Below are positions 16,421 to 25,304 of a stretch of DNA of 35,278 nt, piece by piece; positions within the stretch are counted from its first letter, which is position 1, and every line of letters starts with the position of its first letter. The translations under genes and the position numbers were made by a program. Location of the stretch: the NCBI GenBank assembly GCA_938091155.1, contig CALKOP010000097.1, positions 1 to 35,278 on the forward strand. Reading direction: 5' to 3'. The notes below the pieces were generated by a model that did no database searches, was not told the DNA's origin, and saw only the letters and a list, made by a program, of their open reading frames with translations. This DNA is from an uncultured Flavobacteriales bacterium (GTDB lineage Bacteria > Bacteroidota > Bacteroidia > Flavobacteriales_G > Salibacteraceae).

Positions 16421-17263
16421 TTACGGAATCCATTTCACATCGTCAAAGTTTGGCTTGCGCTTTTCTAAGAAAGCATTGCGGCCTTCTTTGGCTTCGTCTG
16501 TCATGTAGGCCAAACGGGTTGCTTCACCTGCAAACACTTGTTGACCCACCATACCATCGTCTGTCAGGTTAAAGGCAAACTTCAACATCTTTATAGATAA
16601 AGGTGATTTCTCTAATATCTCCAGCGCCCAGTTGAATGCTTCTTGCTCTAATTCAGCATGCGGTATTACGGCATTCACCATACCCATGTCATAAGCATCT
16701 TGTGCCGAATAGTTTCTTCCTAAAAAGAAAATCTCACGAGCTCTTTTTTGTCCAACCATTTTGGCCAAATAGGCCGATCCATAACCGCCATCAAAACTGG
16801 TAACATCGGCATCGGTTTGTTTGAATATGGCGTGTTCTTTACTGGCAAGTGTTAGGTCACAAACAACATGTAAACTGTGTCCACCGCCAACTGCCCAACC
16901 GGGTACCACGGCAATCACCACTTTAGGCATAAATCGAATCAGGCGCTGCACTTCTAAAATGTTTAGTCGAGGCATGCCTTCTTCATCCACATAACCTTGG
17001 TGTCCTCTAAAGCGCTGGTCGCCACCACTGCAAAATGCCCAGCCGCCATCTTTTTCAGATGGTCCTTCTCCGCTAAACAATACAACTCCAATGTTGGTAT
17101 CTTCTCTAGCATCTAAAAATGCGGTGTAGAGCTCAGTTACTGTTTTTGGCCTGAAGGCATTTCTGACTTCCGGTCGGTTAAAGGCGATTCGCGCCACCTT
17201 GCCGCTCTTGTGATAGGTTATGTCTTCGTAGTTTTTTACCTTAATCCAATTTGGAGTGTTCAT
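16421..17263 (-). CDS. menB: 1,4-dihydroxy-2-naphthoyl-CoA synthase
   Basis: MenB closes the naphthalene ring of menaquinone, converting o-succinylbenzoyl-CoA to 1,4-dihydroxy-2-naphthoyl-CoA. The 280 residues are full length for this crotonase-fold enzyme: the N-terminal ITYHKSGKVARIAFNRPEVRNAFRP, the oxyanion-hole strand GWAFCSGGDQRFRG, VVPGWAVGGGHSLHVVCDLT, and the catalytic segment KQTDADVTSFDGGYGSAYL with D151, S156 and D158. Asp at 151, where the E. coli enzyme has Gly, marks the type II form, which carries its own carboxylate base and does not need bicarbonate. menC and menE are about 13 kb away, so the pathway is split. Upstream, TACATTTCG about 21 bases before the ATG may be part of a promoter. 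Confidence 0.96.
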   Translation of the reverse strand: MNTPNWIKVKNYEDITYHKSGKVARIAFNRPEVRNAFRPKTVTELYTAFLDAREDTNIGVVLFSGEGPSEKDGGWAFCSGGDQRFRGHQGYVDEEGMPRLNILEVQRLIRFMPKVVIAVVPGWAVGGGHSLHVVCDLTLASKEHAIFKQTDADVTSFDGGYGSAYLAKMVGQKRAREIFFLGRNYSAQDAYDMGMVNAVIPHAELEQEAFNWALEILEKSPLSIKMLKFAFNLTDDGMVGQQVFAGEATRLAYMTDEAKEGRNAFLEKRKPNFDDVKWIP

Positions 17264-17321
17264 CTTTCTGATATTTTTTGCTTCCGAAATGTAGCAGTTT
17301 TTTAATGCTTTGGGTACTTGG

Positions 17322-18236
17322 CTAAATGGACCATGCTATGGCTGCAATCAACTCCATGAGTCCAGCTATGCCGGCATGAACAATGCAGCCGCCTACAATG
17401 GTTTTTTGATAATAGGCTATGGTACCAAGCAGATAGCCACCAAAAATGCTGCTTATCGTTTCGCCCAAGGGTTTATTAAAGTGCAGCACACAATACAATG
17501 CCGCCATGATCATGATAGAGTCTTTGCCCAAAAACCTAGCCACCCCGATTATCAATGCACCCCTAAAAAGAGTCTCCACTCTTATAAAGTCACTGAGGTA
17601 GAAAAACTCATAAATCGCAGCCATTTGAGCGCGTGATAAACCAAATACAGATTCATATTTCCAGACTTTTAGTGTTGGATAAGTGTCTAAAAAACCGGGT
17701 AAAAAAACGGCTGCAATGATCAAAGGAAGCATGAGAAGAATCAGTAAGAGATAGGGTTTGAAGTTGTAACGCTTTATGCTGAGACCGTAAAAATTAGGTA
17801 GGTGTTTTCTTTCAGAAATAAAGTAGATAATGGTGAGTGGAATAAATATCCAAAAGACTCCTTGAAAATTGGATAGGATGTTTCTTAAAAAATATTGCTC
17901 GTAAATCGGGATGGACTCTGTGAATTCTCGGTAAAAAATGAAACCACTACTCACGGAAAGTGCCAAAACATAGGTGCCGCTCACCGCCAAGAATTCTTTG
18001 GTAAAGACCTTTTTACCTGATTTAATAAAAGTGGCGAGGTAATAAACCGAAGGGTAGAGAATGATGAAATAGAGTAGGTAGCTCCAAGAATCGAGCTTGG
18101 CCAGAAAGTCTGTTTCAATGTTAAGGTAATAATTGAAAAAGATCAATATGCCAAGCAATCCTAGAATAAATCCGTCTTTTTTCCATTCAAAATCCTCGTG
18201 GATATGATTTCTAAGATCTAGTATGATTTTGTTCAA
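17322..18236 (-). CDS. CPBP family intramembrane protease homologue
   Basis: A 304-residue membrane protein with about eight hydrophobic helices. The C-terminal half carries the CPBP (CAAX protease/bacteriocin-processing, Abi) pattern: VETLFRG with E221 and R225, LYCVLHF with H252, and VHAGI with H287. The family form is EExxxR; here the first Glu is Val, which may lower or change activity, although the second Glu, Arg and both His remain. Members are glutamic intramembrane proteases related to Rce1. The start is a TTG at 18236, since no in-frame ATG fits and the nearby ATG is out of frame. It is divergent from the DUF1684 gene and sits behind menB without apparent functional link. Confidence 0.8.
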   Translation of the reverse strand: MNKIILDLRNHIHEDFEWKKDGFILGLLGILIFFNYYLNIETDFLAKLDSWSYLLYFIILYPSVYYLATFIKSGKKVFTKEFLAVSGTYVLALSVSSGFIFYREFTESIPIYEQYFLRNILSNFQGVFWIFIPLTIIYFISERKHLPNFYGLSIKRYNFKPYLLLILLMLPLIIAAVFLPGFLDTYPTLKVWKYESVFGLSRAQMAAIYEFFYLSDFIRVETLFRGALIIGVARFLGKDSIMIMAALYCVLHFNKPLGETISSIFGGYLLGTIAYYQKTIVGGCIVHAGIAGLMELIAAIAWSI

Positions 18237-18261
18237 AGCATCGAATTATTGTTAGCAAGGC

Positions 18262-18269
18262 TATATTCG
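18262..18269 (+). promoter_or_regulatory. Candidate -7 box for the DUF1684 gene
   Basis: TATATTCG on the plus strand fits TAnnTTCG and lies 21 bases before the ATG at 18291, the usual distance for a -7 element plus short leader. The same eight bases precede menC and folP. No clear -33 element was seen. Confidence 0.4.
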
Positions 18270-18290
18270 TCACAATTATATCCATCTCAA

Positions 18291-18899
18291 ATGAAAATCA
18301 TTTTAACCCTGATCATTTTGGCCTCAAGTTTTTGTATTAATGCCCAAGAAGATTACAAGGCAACAATTGAAAATCACCGCGCAGAAAAAGACGTTGAGCT
18401 ACAATCAAAAAAGACTTCGCCTCTTCAAAAGGCAGATCGAAAAACCTTCGAGGACTTGCCCTATTTTGAAATTGATGAAAAATGGAATCTGCCCGTGAAA
18501 TTTCGAGTGAATGAAACCCAAGAGATCATTGAGATACCGACAAGCGCAGGATTTTCAAAAACCTTTAAAGCCTATGGTTTGCTCGCCATTCATATTGATG
18601 GGGACTACTTCCCACTTACGGCATACAAACGAGTTTTAAAGGAGGGGCAAGAACATTCTGATCATCCAACACTGTTTGTGCCTTTCAAGGATTTAACTAC
18701 AGGAGGAAGTACTTATGGCGGTGGTCGCTACATGGACATAGAAATACCTGAAGATGATTCGGAGCTGTACTTAGATTTTAATTTATGCTACAGTCCTTAT
18801 TGTGCCTACGGTGATGGGTTTGCTTGTCCCATTCCGCCTTCGTCAAATTTTATCAAAGCTGAGGTTACTGCCGGAGAAAAGAAATACGAGAAGCACTAG
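18291..18899 (+). CDS. DUF1684 domain-containing secreted protein
   Basis: A 202-residue exported protein: a signal peptide (MKIILTLIILASSFCINAQ) followed by one DUF1684 domain. The family hallmark appears late in the chain as FVPFKDLTTGGSTYGGGRYMDIEI and then LDFNLCYSPYCAYGDGFACPIPPSSNF. DUF1684 proteins are widespread in Bacteroidota and actinobacteria; their function is unknown. The track start at 18249 is a TTG upstream of the signal peptide; the ATG at 18291 is preferred. Its stop codon shares a CTAG palindrome with the stop of the convergent thioredoxin gene. Confidence 0.9.
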   Translation: MKIILTLIILASSFCINAQEDYKATIENHRAEKDVELQSKKTSPLQKADRKTFEDLPYFEIDEKWNLPVKFRVNETQEIIEIPTSAGFSKTFKAYGLLAIHIDGDYFPLTAYKRVLKEGQEHSDHPTLFVPFKDLTTGGSTYGGGRYMDIEIPEDDSELYLDFNLCYSPYCAYGDGFACPIPPSSNFIKAEVTAGEKKYEKH

Positions 18900-19429
18900 T
18901 CTTCCACCGTTTCGACTGCCGTTACTGCGCAACCAGCCGTTTTGAATTCTTCGAAGGTTTTACCTGCTTTGGCGCCTTCAACAAAGTACTTGATCACACA
19001 CTTAAAGTCCTTGGCGCCCATATACCCTGGCGCTACCGTTTTGTCAAAGGGCTGCCCGATAAAAGCATAGCTGGGATAGGACATTCTGCCATCTAACAAG
19101 GCTACGGCCAACTGATGCGCTCCGCGCTTACCAGAATTTTCATTGACAAATTGCTGACCATTAAAGTTAATAGTGTCTTTCATTTCTGCGTTGAACTTAA
19201 CGGCATAGTAGTTTTTATTCATGTATTCTGCCACCTCAGCATTTTTGAAAGTGGTGGCATCCATTTTCTTGCACCAGCCACACCAGTGGGTATAGACATC
19301 CACAAAAATGACTTTTTGTTCAACCGAGTTTTTTTCGATGGCCTCGTTCCAGGTCATCCATTCAATGTTTTCTTGAGCAAAGCTTGTCAGGCCAACAGAT
19401 AAGAACAGTACAGATAAAAATAGCTTCAT
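18896..19429 (-). CDS. Periplasmic thioredoxin-family protein
   Basis: A 177-residue exported thioredoxin-fold protein with a signal peptide (MKLFLSVLFLSVGLTSFAQ) and the redox motif HWCGWCKKM (Cys50 and Cys53). The CGWC centre and the following MDATTFKNAEVAEYMNKNYY match the DUF255/thioredoxin-like group common in Bacteroidota. It would reduce or isomerise disulfides in the periplasm; the partner is unknown. It is convergent with DUF1684, overlapping by four bases at CTAG. The sequence TACTTTCA four bases before the ATG resembles the -7 boxes seen elsewhere but is too close to be sure. Confidence 0.9.
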   Translation of the reverse strand: MKLFLSVLFLSVGLTSFAQENIEWMTWNEAIEKNSVEQKVIFVDVYTHWCGWCKKMDATTFKNAEVAEYMNKNYYAVKFNAEMKDTINFNGQQFVNENSGKRGAHQLAVALLDGRMSYPSYAFIGQPFDKTVAPGYMGAKDFKCVIKYFVEGAKAGKTFEEFKTAGCAVTAVETVED

Positions 19430-19468
19430 AACGTGAAAGTAAATAATACACTTAGGACGTGTAAACGA

Positions 19469-19506
19469 AGAAAGCGAGTGTTACTATTAATTAACACTCG
19501 CTTTCT
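19469..19506 (-). terminator. Hairpin downstream of the peptide transporter gene
   Basis: AGAAAGCGAGTGTTA at 19469-19483 and its perfect inverted copy at 19492-19506 form a 15-bp stem with an 8-base loop. It starts 20 bases after the transporter stop on the minus strand. The T-rich side (TTTCTTCG) is weak, so it may act as a terminator or as an RNA-stabilising hairpin. Confidence 0.6.
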
Positions 19507-19525
19507 GTTCAAAATTATAATCCAA

Positions 19526-21013
19526 TTAGTGGATTCCTCGCATCCCTTTATTCAGCAGAGGAGAAATCGCTAGTATGATCACACCAGTAGCCAGCATAAT
19601 CATAGTGATGAATGGATAAAGCTCAAGATCAAAGCCTTCGAGCATGCTTTCCATGACTCCAGCGAAGTAGTTTCCTGCAGCAAAACTTGCCATCCAAAGA
19701 CCCATAACTACAGACACTAATTTCCTAGGTGCCAGTTTTGTAATCATTGAAAGACCAATAGGAGAGAGCATTAGTTCTCCGAGCGTGAGTACTACATAAA
19801 CCACCACTAACCAAAGCGGAGATACCAAGGTGCCATCTGCAGCAAGATCAGCTGCTTGCGACATGATCCAGAATGCGGCAGCGCCAAAAAACAGACCAAT
19901 GGCAAACTTTACGGGTGTTCTTGGATTCAGTTTCATCTTGTCCATCTTCAACCAAAGGATAGAAAACAAAGGCGCAAAAATTAGGATGGCTATCGGGTTG
20001 ATGTTCTGAAACCAAGTAGCAGGAATCTCCCAGCCCATTATAAAACGGTTTGTGTTCTCAGCCGCAAATAAGTTCATGGTACCACCAGCTTGTTCAAAGC
20101 CAGCCCAGAATACGATATTGAAAAATGCCAATACCACAATAACGACCATGCGGCTCCATTCTTCGCCCCCTTCGGTGCCTTTGAAAATAATGGTCGCGAG
20201 TCCTACAAGTAAACCAATGAAACCTACTGTAATGAGAATGCTAGCAAGGTTTTCTGGAATAAGTCTCCAAAGGAAAATAATCACGAGCGTGGAAATAATC
20301 AGCGCAACGGAGTACACAAAAATTTCTCTCCAGTCTTTTGCGTCTAGCACCAACTTACCTTCTAGCGTGTTAGGAGGTAAACCTTTGTCTTGAAGCGTAT
20401 GCTCCTGACCTTTCAGCCAGACAACACTCACCAAAAGTCCTAAAGCTGCGGCAAAATAGCCCCATCCCCAATGAACGTTTTCACCCAAGGCCCCGGCCAA
20501 AAATGGTCCGAGAATCGCTCCTAGGTTTATACCCATATAGAATATGTTGAAGGCAGAATCTTTTCTAGGATCGTTGTCATCATAGTAATCGCCAACTATG
20601 GTTGAGATGTTTGGTTTGAAGAAACCATTACCAATGATCAATACTCCAAGTCCAAAATTGAAAAGGAATAATCGTGATTCAACATCAAGTGATTGAGCCA
20701 TAAACGCACTGCCTGCCAATAAAAATTGACCAACAGCCATAACAAGTCCACCTATATAAACTGTCTTACGTTTTCCTAAGAATCGGTCAGCAACCCAACC
20801 ACCGAGGATCGGAGTCATATAAACAAGTCCGGTGAAAATTGCATAAAGCTCTAAAGCTTCTTGGCGATCGAGTCCGAATCCGTCATCGACAAGCTTGGCT
20901 GTTAAATATAGGGTGAGCAATGCTCGCATTCCGTAGTAGCTGAATCGCTCCCACATTTCAGTTGCAAACAGCGTGTACAAGGCTCTTGGGTGACCTTTCT
21001 TTTCTTCACTCAT
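19526..21013 (-). CDS. POT/PTR2 family proton-coupled di/tripeptide transporter
   Basis: A 495-residue major-facilitator protein with about twelve to fourteen helices. The proton-coupling motif ExxERF is present as EMWERFSYYGMR (E19, E22, R23), and the PTR2 motif appears as GNGFFKPNISTIVG followed by DPRKDSAFNIFYMGINLGA. These features define POT transporters (DtpT/YdgR type), which import di- and tripeptides using the proton gradient. The gene lies next to dipeptidyl peptidase IV, whose X-Pro dipeptide products are the kind of cargo this family takes up. It has its own start region with no strong promoter match (TAGTATCG about 45-50 bases upstream is a weak candidate) and a hairpin downstream. 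Confidence 0.94.
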   Translation of the reverse strand: MSEEKKGHPRALYTLFATEMWERFSYYGMRALLTLYLTAKLVDDGFGLDRQEALELYAIFTGLVYMTPILGGWVADRFLGKRKTVYIGGLVMAVGQFLLAGSAFMAQSLDVESRLFLFNFGLGVLIIGNGFFKPNISTIVGDYYDDNDPRKDSAFNIFYMGINLGAILGPFLAGALGENVHWGWGYFAAALGLLVSVVWLKGQEHTLQDKGLPPNTLEGKLVLDAKDWREIFVYSVALIISTLVIIFLWRLIPENLASILITVGFIGLLVGLATIIFKGTEGGEEWSRMVVIVVLAFFNIVFWAGFEQAGGTMNLFAAENTNRFIMGWEIPATWFQNINPIAILIFAPLFSILWLKMDKMKLNPRTPVKFAIGLFFGAAAFWIMSQAADLAADGTLVSPLWLVVVYVVLTLGELMLSPIGLSMITKLAPRKLVSVVMGLWMASFAAGNYFAGVMESMLEGFDLELYPFITMIMLATGVIILAISPLLNKGMRGIH

Positions 21014-21125
21014 AGAATATGAATTACAGGTTTATTAGAGTTTGATTTAAGGGGGTTGATCGATACTATTCGGTCAACGGTGGGTAAATATAGAAATGTA
21101 TTGCAAAGTGTATTGTTATCTGCAC

Positions 21126-23297
21126 CTACAGTTTTTCCATAATGAAATTGGTCATTTTGGTGTATAAATGAAAACGAGTGTTGCCACCGTAAATTCCGTG
21201 ATTTCTTTCTGGATAGATGGCGTAATCGAATTGTTTGTCAGCCTTAACTAGTGCGTCTACCATCTCTACCGAGTTCTGATAGTGTACGTTATCATCTCCT
21301 GTTCCATGAACCAGAAGGTAGCTTCCTTGCAATTTATCTACATGGTTAATCGGTGAATTGTCATCATATCCACTGCCATTTTCTTGGGGTAATCCCATGT
21401 AACGTTCCGTATAGATGCTGTCATAAAACCTCCAGTTGGTTACAGGAGCAACCGCTATGGCCGCCTTAAATACTTCAGCACCTTTCATCAATGAAAGGCT
21501 AGACATATACCCTCCATAACTCCATCCCCAAATCCCAATTCGACTTCCATCCACATAGCTTTGGTTTGCTAAGTATTTCGCGCCCTCTATCTGGTCTTCG
21601 GTTTCTAATTTACCGAGTTGCTTATAAGTCTGAGTTTTGAATTCCGCGCCTCTACCGCCTGTTCCTCGGTTGTCAACACATGCCACAATATATCCTTGCT
21701 GTGCAAGCATTTGGTGCCACCAATAATTTCCACTCATCGAGTTGGTAACCTGCTGTGATCCAGGACCACCATAAACGAACATTAAGACCGGGTATTTCTT
21801 CTTTTTATCAAAATCGATGGGCTTAATCATCCATCCGTTCAGGCTGTGACCCATTGATGTTTTGAAATCAAAAAACTCCACTTCTGATAAATTTAGTCCT
21901 TCCATTAAAGCATTTAGATCTGCGTTATCTTCCAAAATGCGAATCTCCTTGCCCTCTTTGGAATGAAGACTCACCCGCATGGGGCTGTTAGCCGTATTGT
22001 GATAAAGAATGTAAAAATCAAAAGTGGTGCTGAATGAAGCTCTGTTTGATCCATTATCTGGACTTAATAGTTTCATATCCCCTCCAGATACAGGCGCTGA
22101 GTATAACTCAGTATTCATTGGGTCATTTTTACTTGCTGTGAAAAAGACCTGATTCGACTTTGGGTCATAACCTTTGAAATCGCCTACTTCCCAATCTCCC
22201 TTCGTTATTTGCTTTTCGTTCTTGCCGGTTAAATCAAAGCTGTACAAATGGAAGAATCCGTCCTTCTCCGATTTCCAAATGAAGTTGTTGTTATCATTAT
22301 AAAAGGTCAGGTCGTTACTTATCTCAATGTAAGTGCTACTCGATTCTTTGTAGATAGATTTAGTGGCCATTGTGCTTGTCTCCACCAATAAAATCTCCAA
22401 TTGGTTTTGAAGCCTTGGCATTTTCATTACAGCAAGAAACTCACTTTTCTCGGTCCACTTTATACGCGGGATATATTCATACTGATCTAAATTTAAATCG
22501 CTGGTGTTTCCACTTTTTACATCATAGATATGAATGGTTACAATGGAATTATCTTCCCCTGCTTTTGGGTATTTGTACAGGTAGTCTTCTGGATACAAGT
22601 CAGTAAAGGTTTGCATGTTGAACTGACGCACATTGTCCTCATTAAACCTGTAATAGGCTATTTTACTTCCATCGGGTGACCAGAAAAATGCTTTGTCAAA
22701 AGCGAACTCTTCTTCGTACACCCAGTCTGTGTAACCATTTATTATTTGATTCTGTGCACCATCCTTTGTTATGGTCGTTGTCTTGCTTTGAGCCGGTTCA
22801 AAAATGACAATGTTATTCTCAACTACACAGGCAATTTTACTTCCATCAGGCGAAAAACTTGCGTGACGCTGTTTCTGATCATTGTAGATTCTCATGGCAC
22901 TTTTTGCCTCTAAATCAACTAAAAAGTAGTTCTCGATGGTAGAGTGACGATATATGTTTTCCGTTTCTGTCCGGATGAGCATTTTCTTCTCGTTTGGCGA
23001 AAATTCATATCCTTCTACGCTGAATTCTTCTTGTCCAGTCATAGTTGCCATTTCCTGAGAGGTAAGCAGTGTCGTTACCTTTTCACCCGTTTCATATGAA
23101 TATTTATTGATTTCTAGGCTGTCAGGTTTCCCGTCTGTGGTAGTGTAATGAACCCCGTCATTCATAGATCGAAGTTCATAGACCGACTGTTGTCGATAGC
23201 TTCCTTTTGTCCAAATATCTTCTAAGGTTATTTGCTGAGCGCTTAATGCGAATACCATTAAAGAGAGAGCAATGGTGAGTTGTGAACGTGTCATCAT
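21126..23297 (-). CDS. Dipeptidyl peptidase IV (S9 family prolyl peptidase)
   Basis: A 723-residue exported serine peptidase that cuts dipeptides, typically X-Pro, from peptide N-termini. A signal peptide (up to LSAQQ) leads into a beta-propeller domain that includes the double-Glu substrate clamp TDWVYEEEFAFDKAFFWSP. The C-terminal alpha/beta-hydrolase domain has the catalytic Ser593 in GWSYGGYMSS, Asp668 in GTGDDNVHY and His700 in ERNHGIYGG, with oxyanion-side YGGPGSQ. Length is normal for bacterial DPP IV. Two ATG codons (23297 and 23294) are possible starts. It is in the periplasm or outer envelope and neighbours a POT importer. A TATTTTCG box lies 21 bases upstream. Confidence 0.95.
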   Translation of the reverse strand: MMTRSQLTIALSLMVFALSAQQITLEDIWTKGSYRQQSVYELRSMNDGVHYTTTDGKPDSLEINKYSYETGEKVTTLLTSQEMATMTGQEEFSVEGYEFSPNEKKMLIRTETENIYRHSTIENYFLVDLEAKSAMRIYNDQKQRHASFSPDGSKIACVVENNIVIFEPAQSKTTTITKDGAQNQIINGYTDWVYEEEFAFDKAFFWSPDGSKIAYYRFNEDNVRQFNMQTFTDLYPEDYLYKYPKAGEDNSIVTIHIYDVKSGNTSDLNLDQYEYIPRIKWTEKSEFLAVMKMPRLQNQLEILLVETSTMATKSIYKESSSTYIEISNDLTFYNDNNNFIWKSEKDGFFHLYSFDLTGKNEKQITKGDWEVGDFKGYDPKSNQVFFTASKNDPMNTELYSAPVSGGDMKLLSPDNGSNRASFSTTFDFYILYHNTANSPMRVSLHSKEGKEIRILEDNADLNALMEGLNLSEVEFFDFKTSMGHSLNGWMIKPIDFDKKKKYPVLMFVYGGPGSQQVTNSMSGNYWWHQMLAQQGYIVACVDNRGTGGRGAEFKTQTYKQLGKLETEDQIEGAKYLANQSYVDGSRIGIWGWSYGGYMSSLSLMKGAEVFKAAIAVAPVTNWRFYDSIYTERYMGLPQENGSGYDDNSPINHVDKLQGSYLLVHGTGDDNVHYQNSVEMVDALVKADKQFDYAIYPERNHGIYGGNTRFHLYTKMTNFIMEKL

Positions 23298-23318
23298 GAA
23301 TTGATTTTTTGAGATGGT

Positions 23319-23326
23319 CGAAAATA
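23319..23326 (-). promoter_or_regulatory. Candidate -7 box for the DPP IV gene
   Basis: TATTTTCG on the minus strand fits TAnnTTCG and lies 21 bases before the first ATG of the peptidase gene. No -33 TTTG at the right spacing was recognised. Confidence 0.4.
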
Positions 23327-23441
23327 GAGAATTGAGTCAATTTCTGGGATGGATTGTGAGTGAAGCCTGCGACTTGTCATAATTAGTGGAATGAATATGA
23401 AAAATTGACTCAAAAATGAAATCTCGGATTGCTAATATTGA

Positions 23442-24827
23442 ATGATGAATCAGATAGTGGATGAGTTGATCCGAATTGTTGGGGAAGAAAATGTTTTTAC
23501 CGATGAAAATACGCGCAAAGAATATGGTCATGATGAAACGGAGGATCTGAGTTTTCCACCATCAGTTGTCGTGAAACCAGGAACTACACATGAGGTGAGC
23601 GACATAATGAAGTTGGCAAATACTTATGGATTTCCGATAACTCCAATTGGAGCTAGAACGGGTTTAAGTGGAGGAGCCTTATCCGTAAAAGCAGGTATTG
23701 GTTTGAGCATGGAACGTTTTAATAATATCATCGATATCGATGAGCAAAACCTACAGGCAACATTGGAACCTGGAGTTATTACTCAAGTTTTTCAAGATTC
23801 AGTTAGGGCAAAAGGTTTGATGTACCCACCTGATCCCGCAAGTCGTGGGAGTTGTTTTATTGGCGGTAACGTGAGTGAGAACTCTGGTGGGCCAAAGGCC
23901 GTGAAATATGGCGTGACTAAAGATTATGTGCTGAATCTAGAAGTGGTTTTTTGCAGTGGGGAAGTTATTTGGACCGGAGCAAACACATTGAAGAATAGTA
24001 CGGGTTACAACCTGACTCAGCTTATGGTTGGCAGTGAAGGCACACTAGGTGTTATTACAAAAATCGTTATGCGTTTGATTCCACATCCTATACATGATTT
24101 ACTCATGCTGGTGCCATTCAATTCTGCCGAAAAAGCCTGTGAAGCGGTTAGCGCCATTTTCAAAGCGGGAATCATTCCTTCGGGAATGGAGTTTATGGAG
24201 CGAGACGCTATCGTATATGCGATGGATTTTATCGATGAAGAACCAGTGCCACTTGGGCCAGATGAGCAAGCTCATTTGTTGATTGAAGTGGACGGAAATG
24301 ATCTGGACGCACTGATGCTAGATTGTGAGAAAATAGTCGGTGTGGTAGAGCAATTTGAATGTGGTGAGGTGCTTTTTGCAGAGGATCAAGCAAAAAAGGA
24401 TCAATTGTGGAAACTACGTAGAAGAGTAGGTGAGGCGGTAAAAGCGCAAAGTGTATATAAAGAAGAAGACACGGTAGTGCCAAGATTCCAGCTTCCAGCT
24501 TTACTGAAAGCAGTAAAACAAGTTGGGAAACTCTATGGATTCCGAAGTGTATGTTATGGTCACGCTGGAGATGGAAACCTGCACGTCAATATACTACGTG
24601 ATGAAATGTGCGAGGAAGATTGGAATAAAACAGTGAAGGTTGGTATTCGCGAACTGTTTGAGCAAGTAAAAAAGCTGGATGGTACTATTTCAGGAGAACA
24701 CGGAATTGGCTTGGTGCAAAAGGATTACATGGACATCATGTTCTCGGAGTCACATCTAGATTTGATGCGTTCTATAAAGAAGGTGTTTGATCCTAAGGGG
24801 ATTTTGAACCCTGGAAAGATTTTTTGA
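23442..24827 (+). CDS. FAD-linked oxidase, GlcD-like (glycolate or D-lactate dehydrogenase)
   Basis: A 461-residue flavoprotein of the FAD-binding PCMH family (vanillyl-alcohol oxidase type). The FAD-binding half shows VVVKPGTTHEVSDIM, PIGARTGLSGGALSV and PPDPASRGSCFIGGNVSENSGG; the C-terminal half has GHAGDGNLHVNIL and the closing SGEHGIGLVQKDYM. It oxidises a 2-hydroxy acid such as glycolate or D-lactate. The partner subunits GlcE and GlcF are not nearby, so a stand-alone D-lactate or D-2-hydroxy-acid dehydrogenase is more likely than the full glycolate complex. Adjacent ATGs at 23442 and 23445 are both possible starts; TAATATTG lies only one to four bases upstream. Confidence 0.9.
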   Translation: MMNQIVDELIRIVGEENVFTDENTRKEYGHDETEDLSFPPSVVVKPGTTHEVSDIMKLANTYGFPITPIGARTGLSGGALSVKAGIGLSMERFNNIIDIDEQNLQATLEPGVITQVFQDSVRAKGLMYPPDPASRGSCFIGGNVSENSGGPKAVKYGVTKDYVLNLEVVFCSGEVIWTGANTLKNSTGYNLTQLMVGSEGTLGVITKIVMRLIPHPIHDLLMLVPFNSAEKACEAVSAIFKAGIIPSGMEFMERDAIVYAMDFIDEEPVPLGPDEQAHLLIEVDGNDLDALMLDCEKIVGVVEQFECGEVLFAEDQAKKDQLWKLRRRVGEAVKAQSVYKEEDTVVPRFQLPALLKAVKQVGKLYGFRSVCYGHAGDGNLHVNILRDEMCEEDWNKTVKVGIRELFEQVKKLDGTISGEHGIGLVQKDYMDIMFSESHLDLMRSIKKVFDPKGILNPGKIF

Positions 24828-24834
24828 TTTTCAA

Positions 24835-25134
24835 CTAACGCTCATTAGCGCTTTTAACTGGCTGCTTGTACAAATGCCAATTCATATTAAGCAAGAAGAA
24901 CTGGAAAGAAATCCCCACTACACCCATTCCCCATAAAGTGCTCGCAACCCAATTGCGAAAAAATAACATTGGGATTAGTAGAGGTAAGCAAGTCAAGAAA
25001 GTACTTAGGGCAAATTCATTCGAAAATTGCTTACTAACTTGAAGTTCATCGTTGAAATAATAAGCGAGTATATAAGGAATTACGCTCATTACAACTGCTA
25101 TGGTTATCGCAATTACTTCGCTCCCATACTTCAT
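24835..25134 (-). CDS. Small three-helix membrane protein, unknown
   Basis: A 99-residue protein with three hydrophobic segments (VIAITIAVVMSVIPYILAYY, ALSTFLTCLPLLIPMLFF and VASTLWGMGVVGISFQFFLL) and a basic C-terminal tail. I recognise no family. The track starts at a TTG (25158); the ATG at 25134 is preferred. It is convergent with the FAD oxidase with seven bases between the stops. The open frame and clean helices support a real gene, but without homologues in view this is moderate. Confidence 0.55.
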   Translation of the reverse strand: MKYGSEVIAITIAVVMSVIPYILAYYFNDELQVSKQFSNEFALSTFLTCLPLLIPMLFFRNWVASTLWGMGVVGISFQFFLLNMNWHLYKQPVKSANER

Positions 25135-25278
25135 TTCACAATAATACACAGTATTCAATATTGGACTAAATATGTTAAAGCTGTTTATTCACAAACTCTC
25201 GACAATATGGCAATGAACAGAGGTTTCATTTAAGAAATGAAGAACACTATTTATTCCGCAACAATCCCTACGGTGAAT

Positions 25279-25286
25279 TACTTTCG
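25279..25286 (+). promoter_or_regulatory. Candidate -7 box for the M1 peptidase gene
   Basis: TACTTTCG fits TAnnTTCG and lies 18 bases before the ATG at 25305, after an AT-rich gap that is the only upstream space for the M1 and putA genes. Confidence 0.4.
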
Positions 25287-25304
25287 TCAAATCAAAAAAT
25301 ATTT

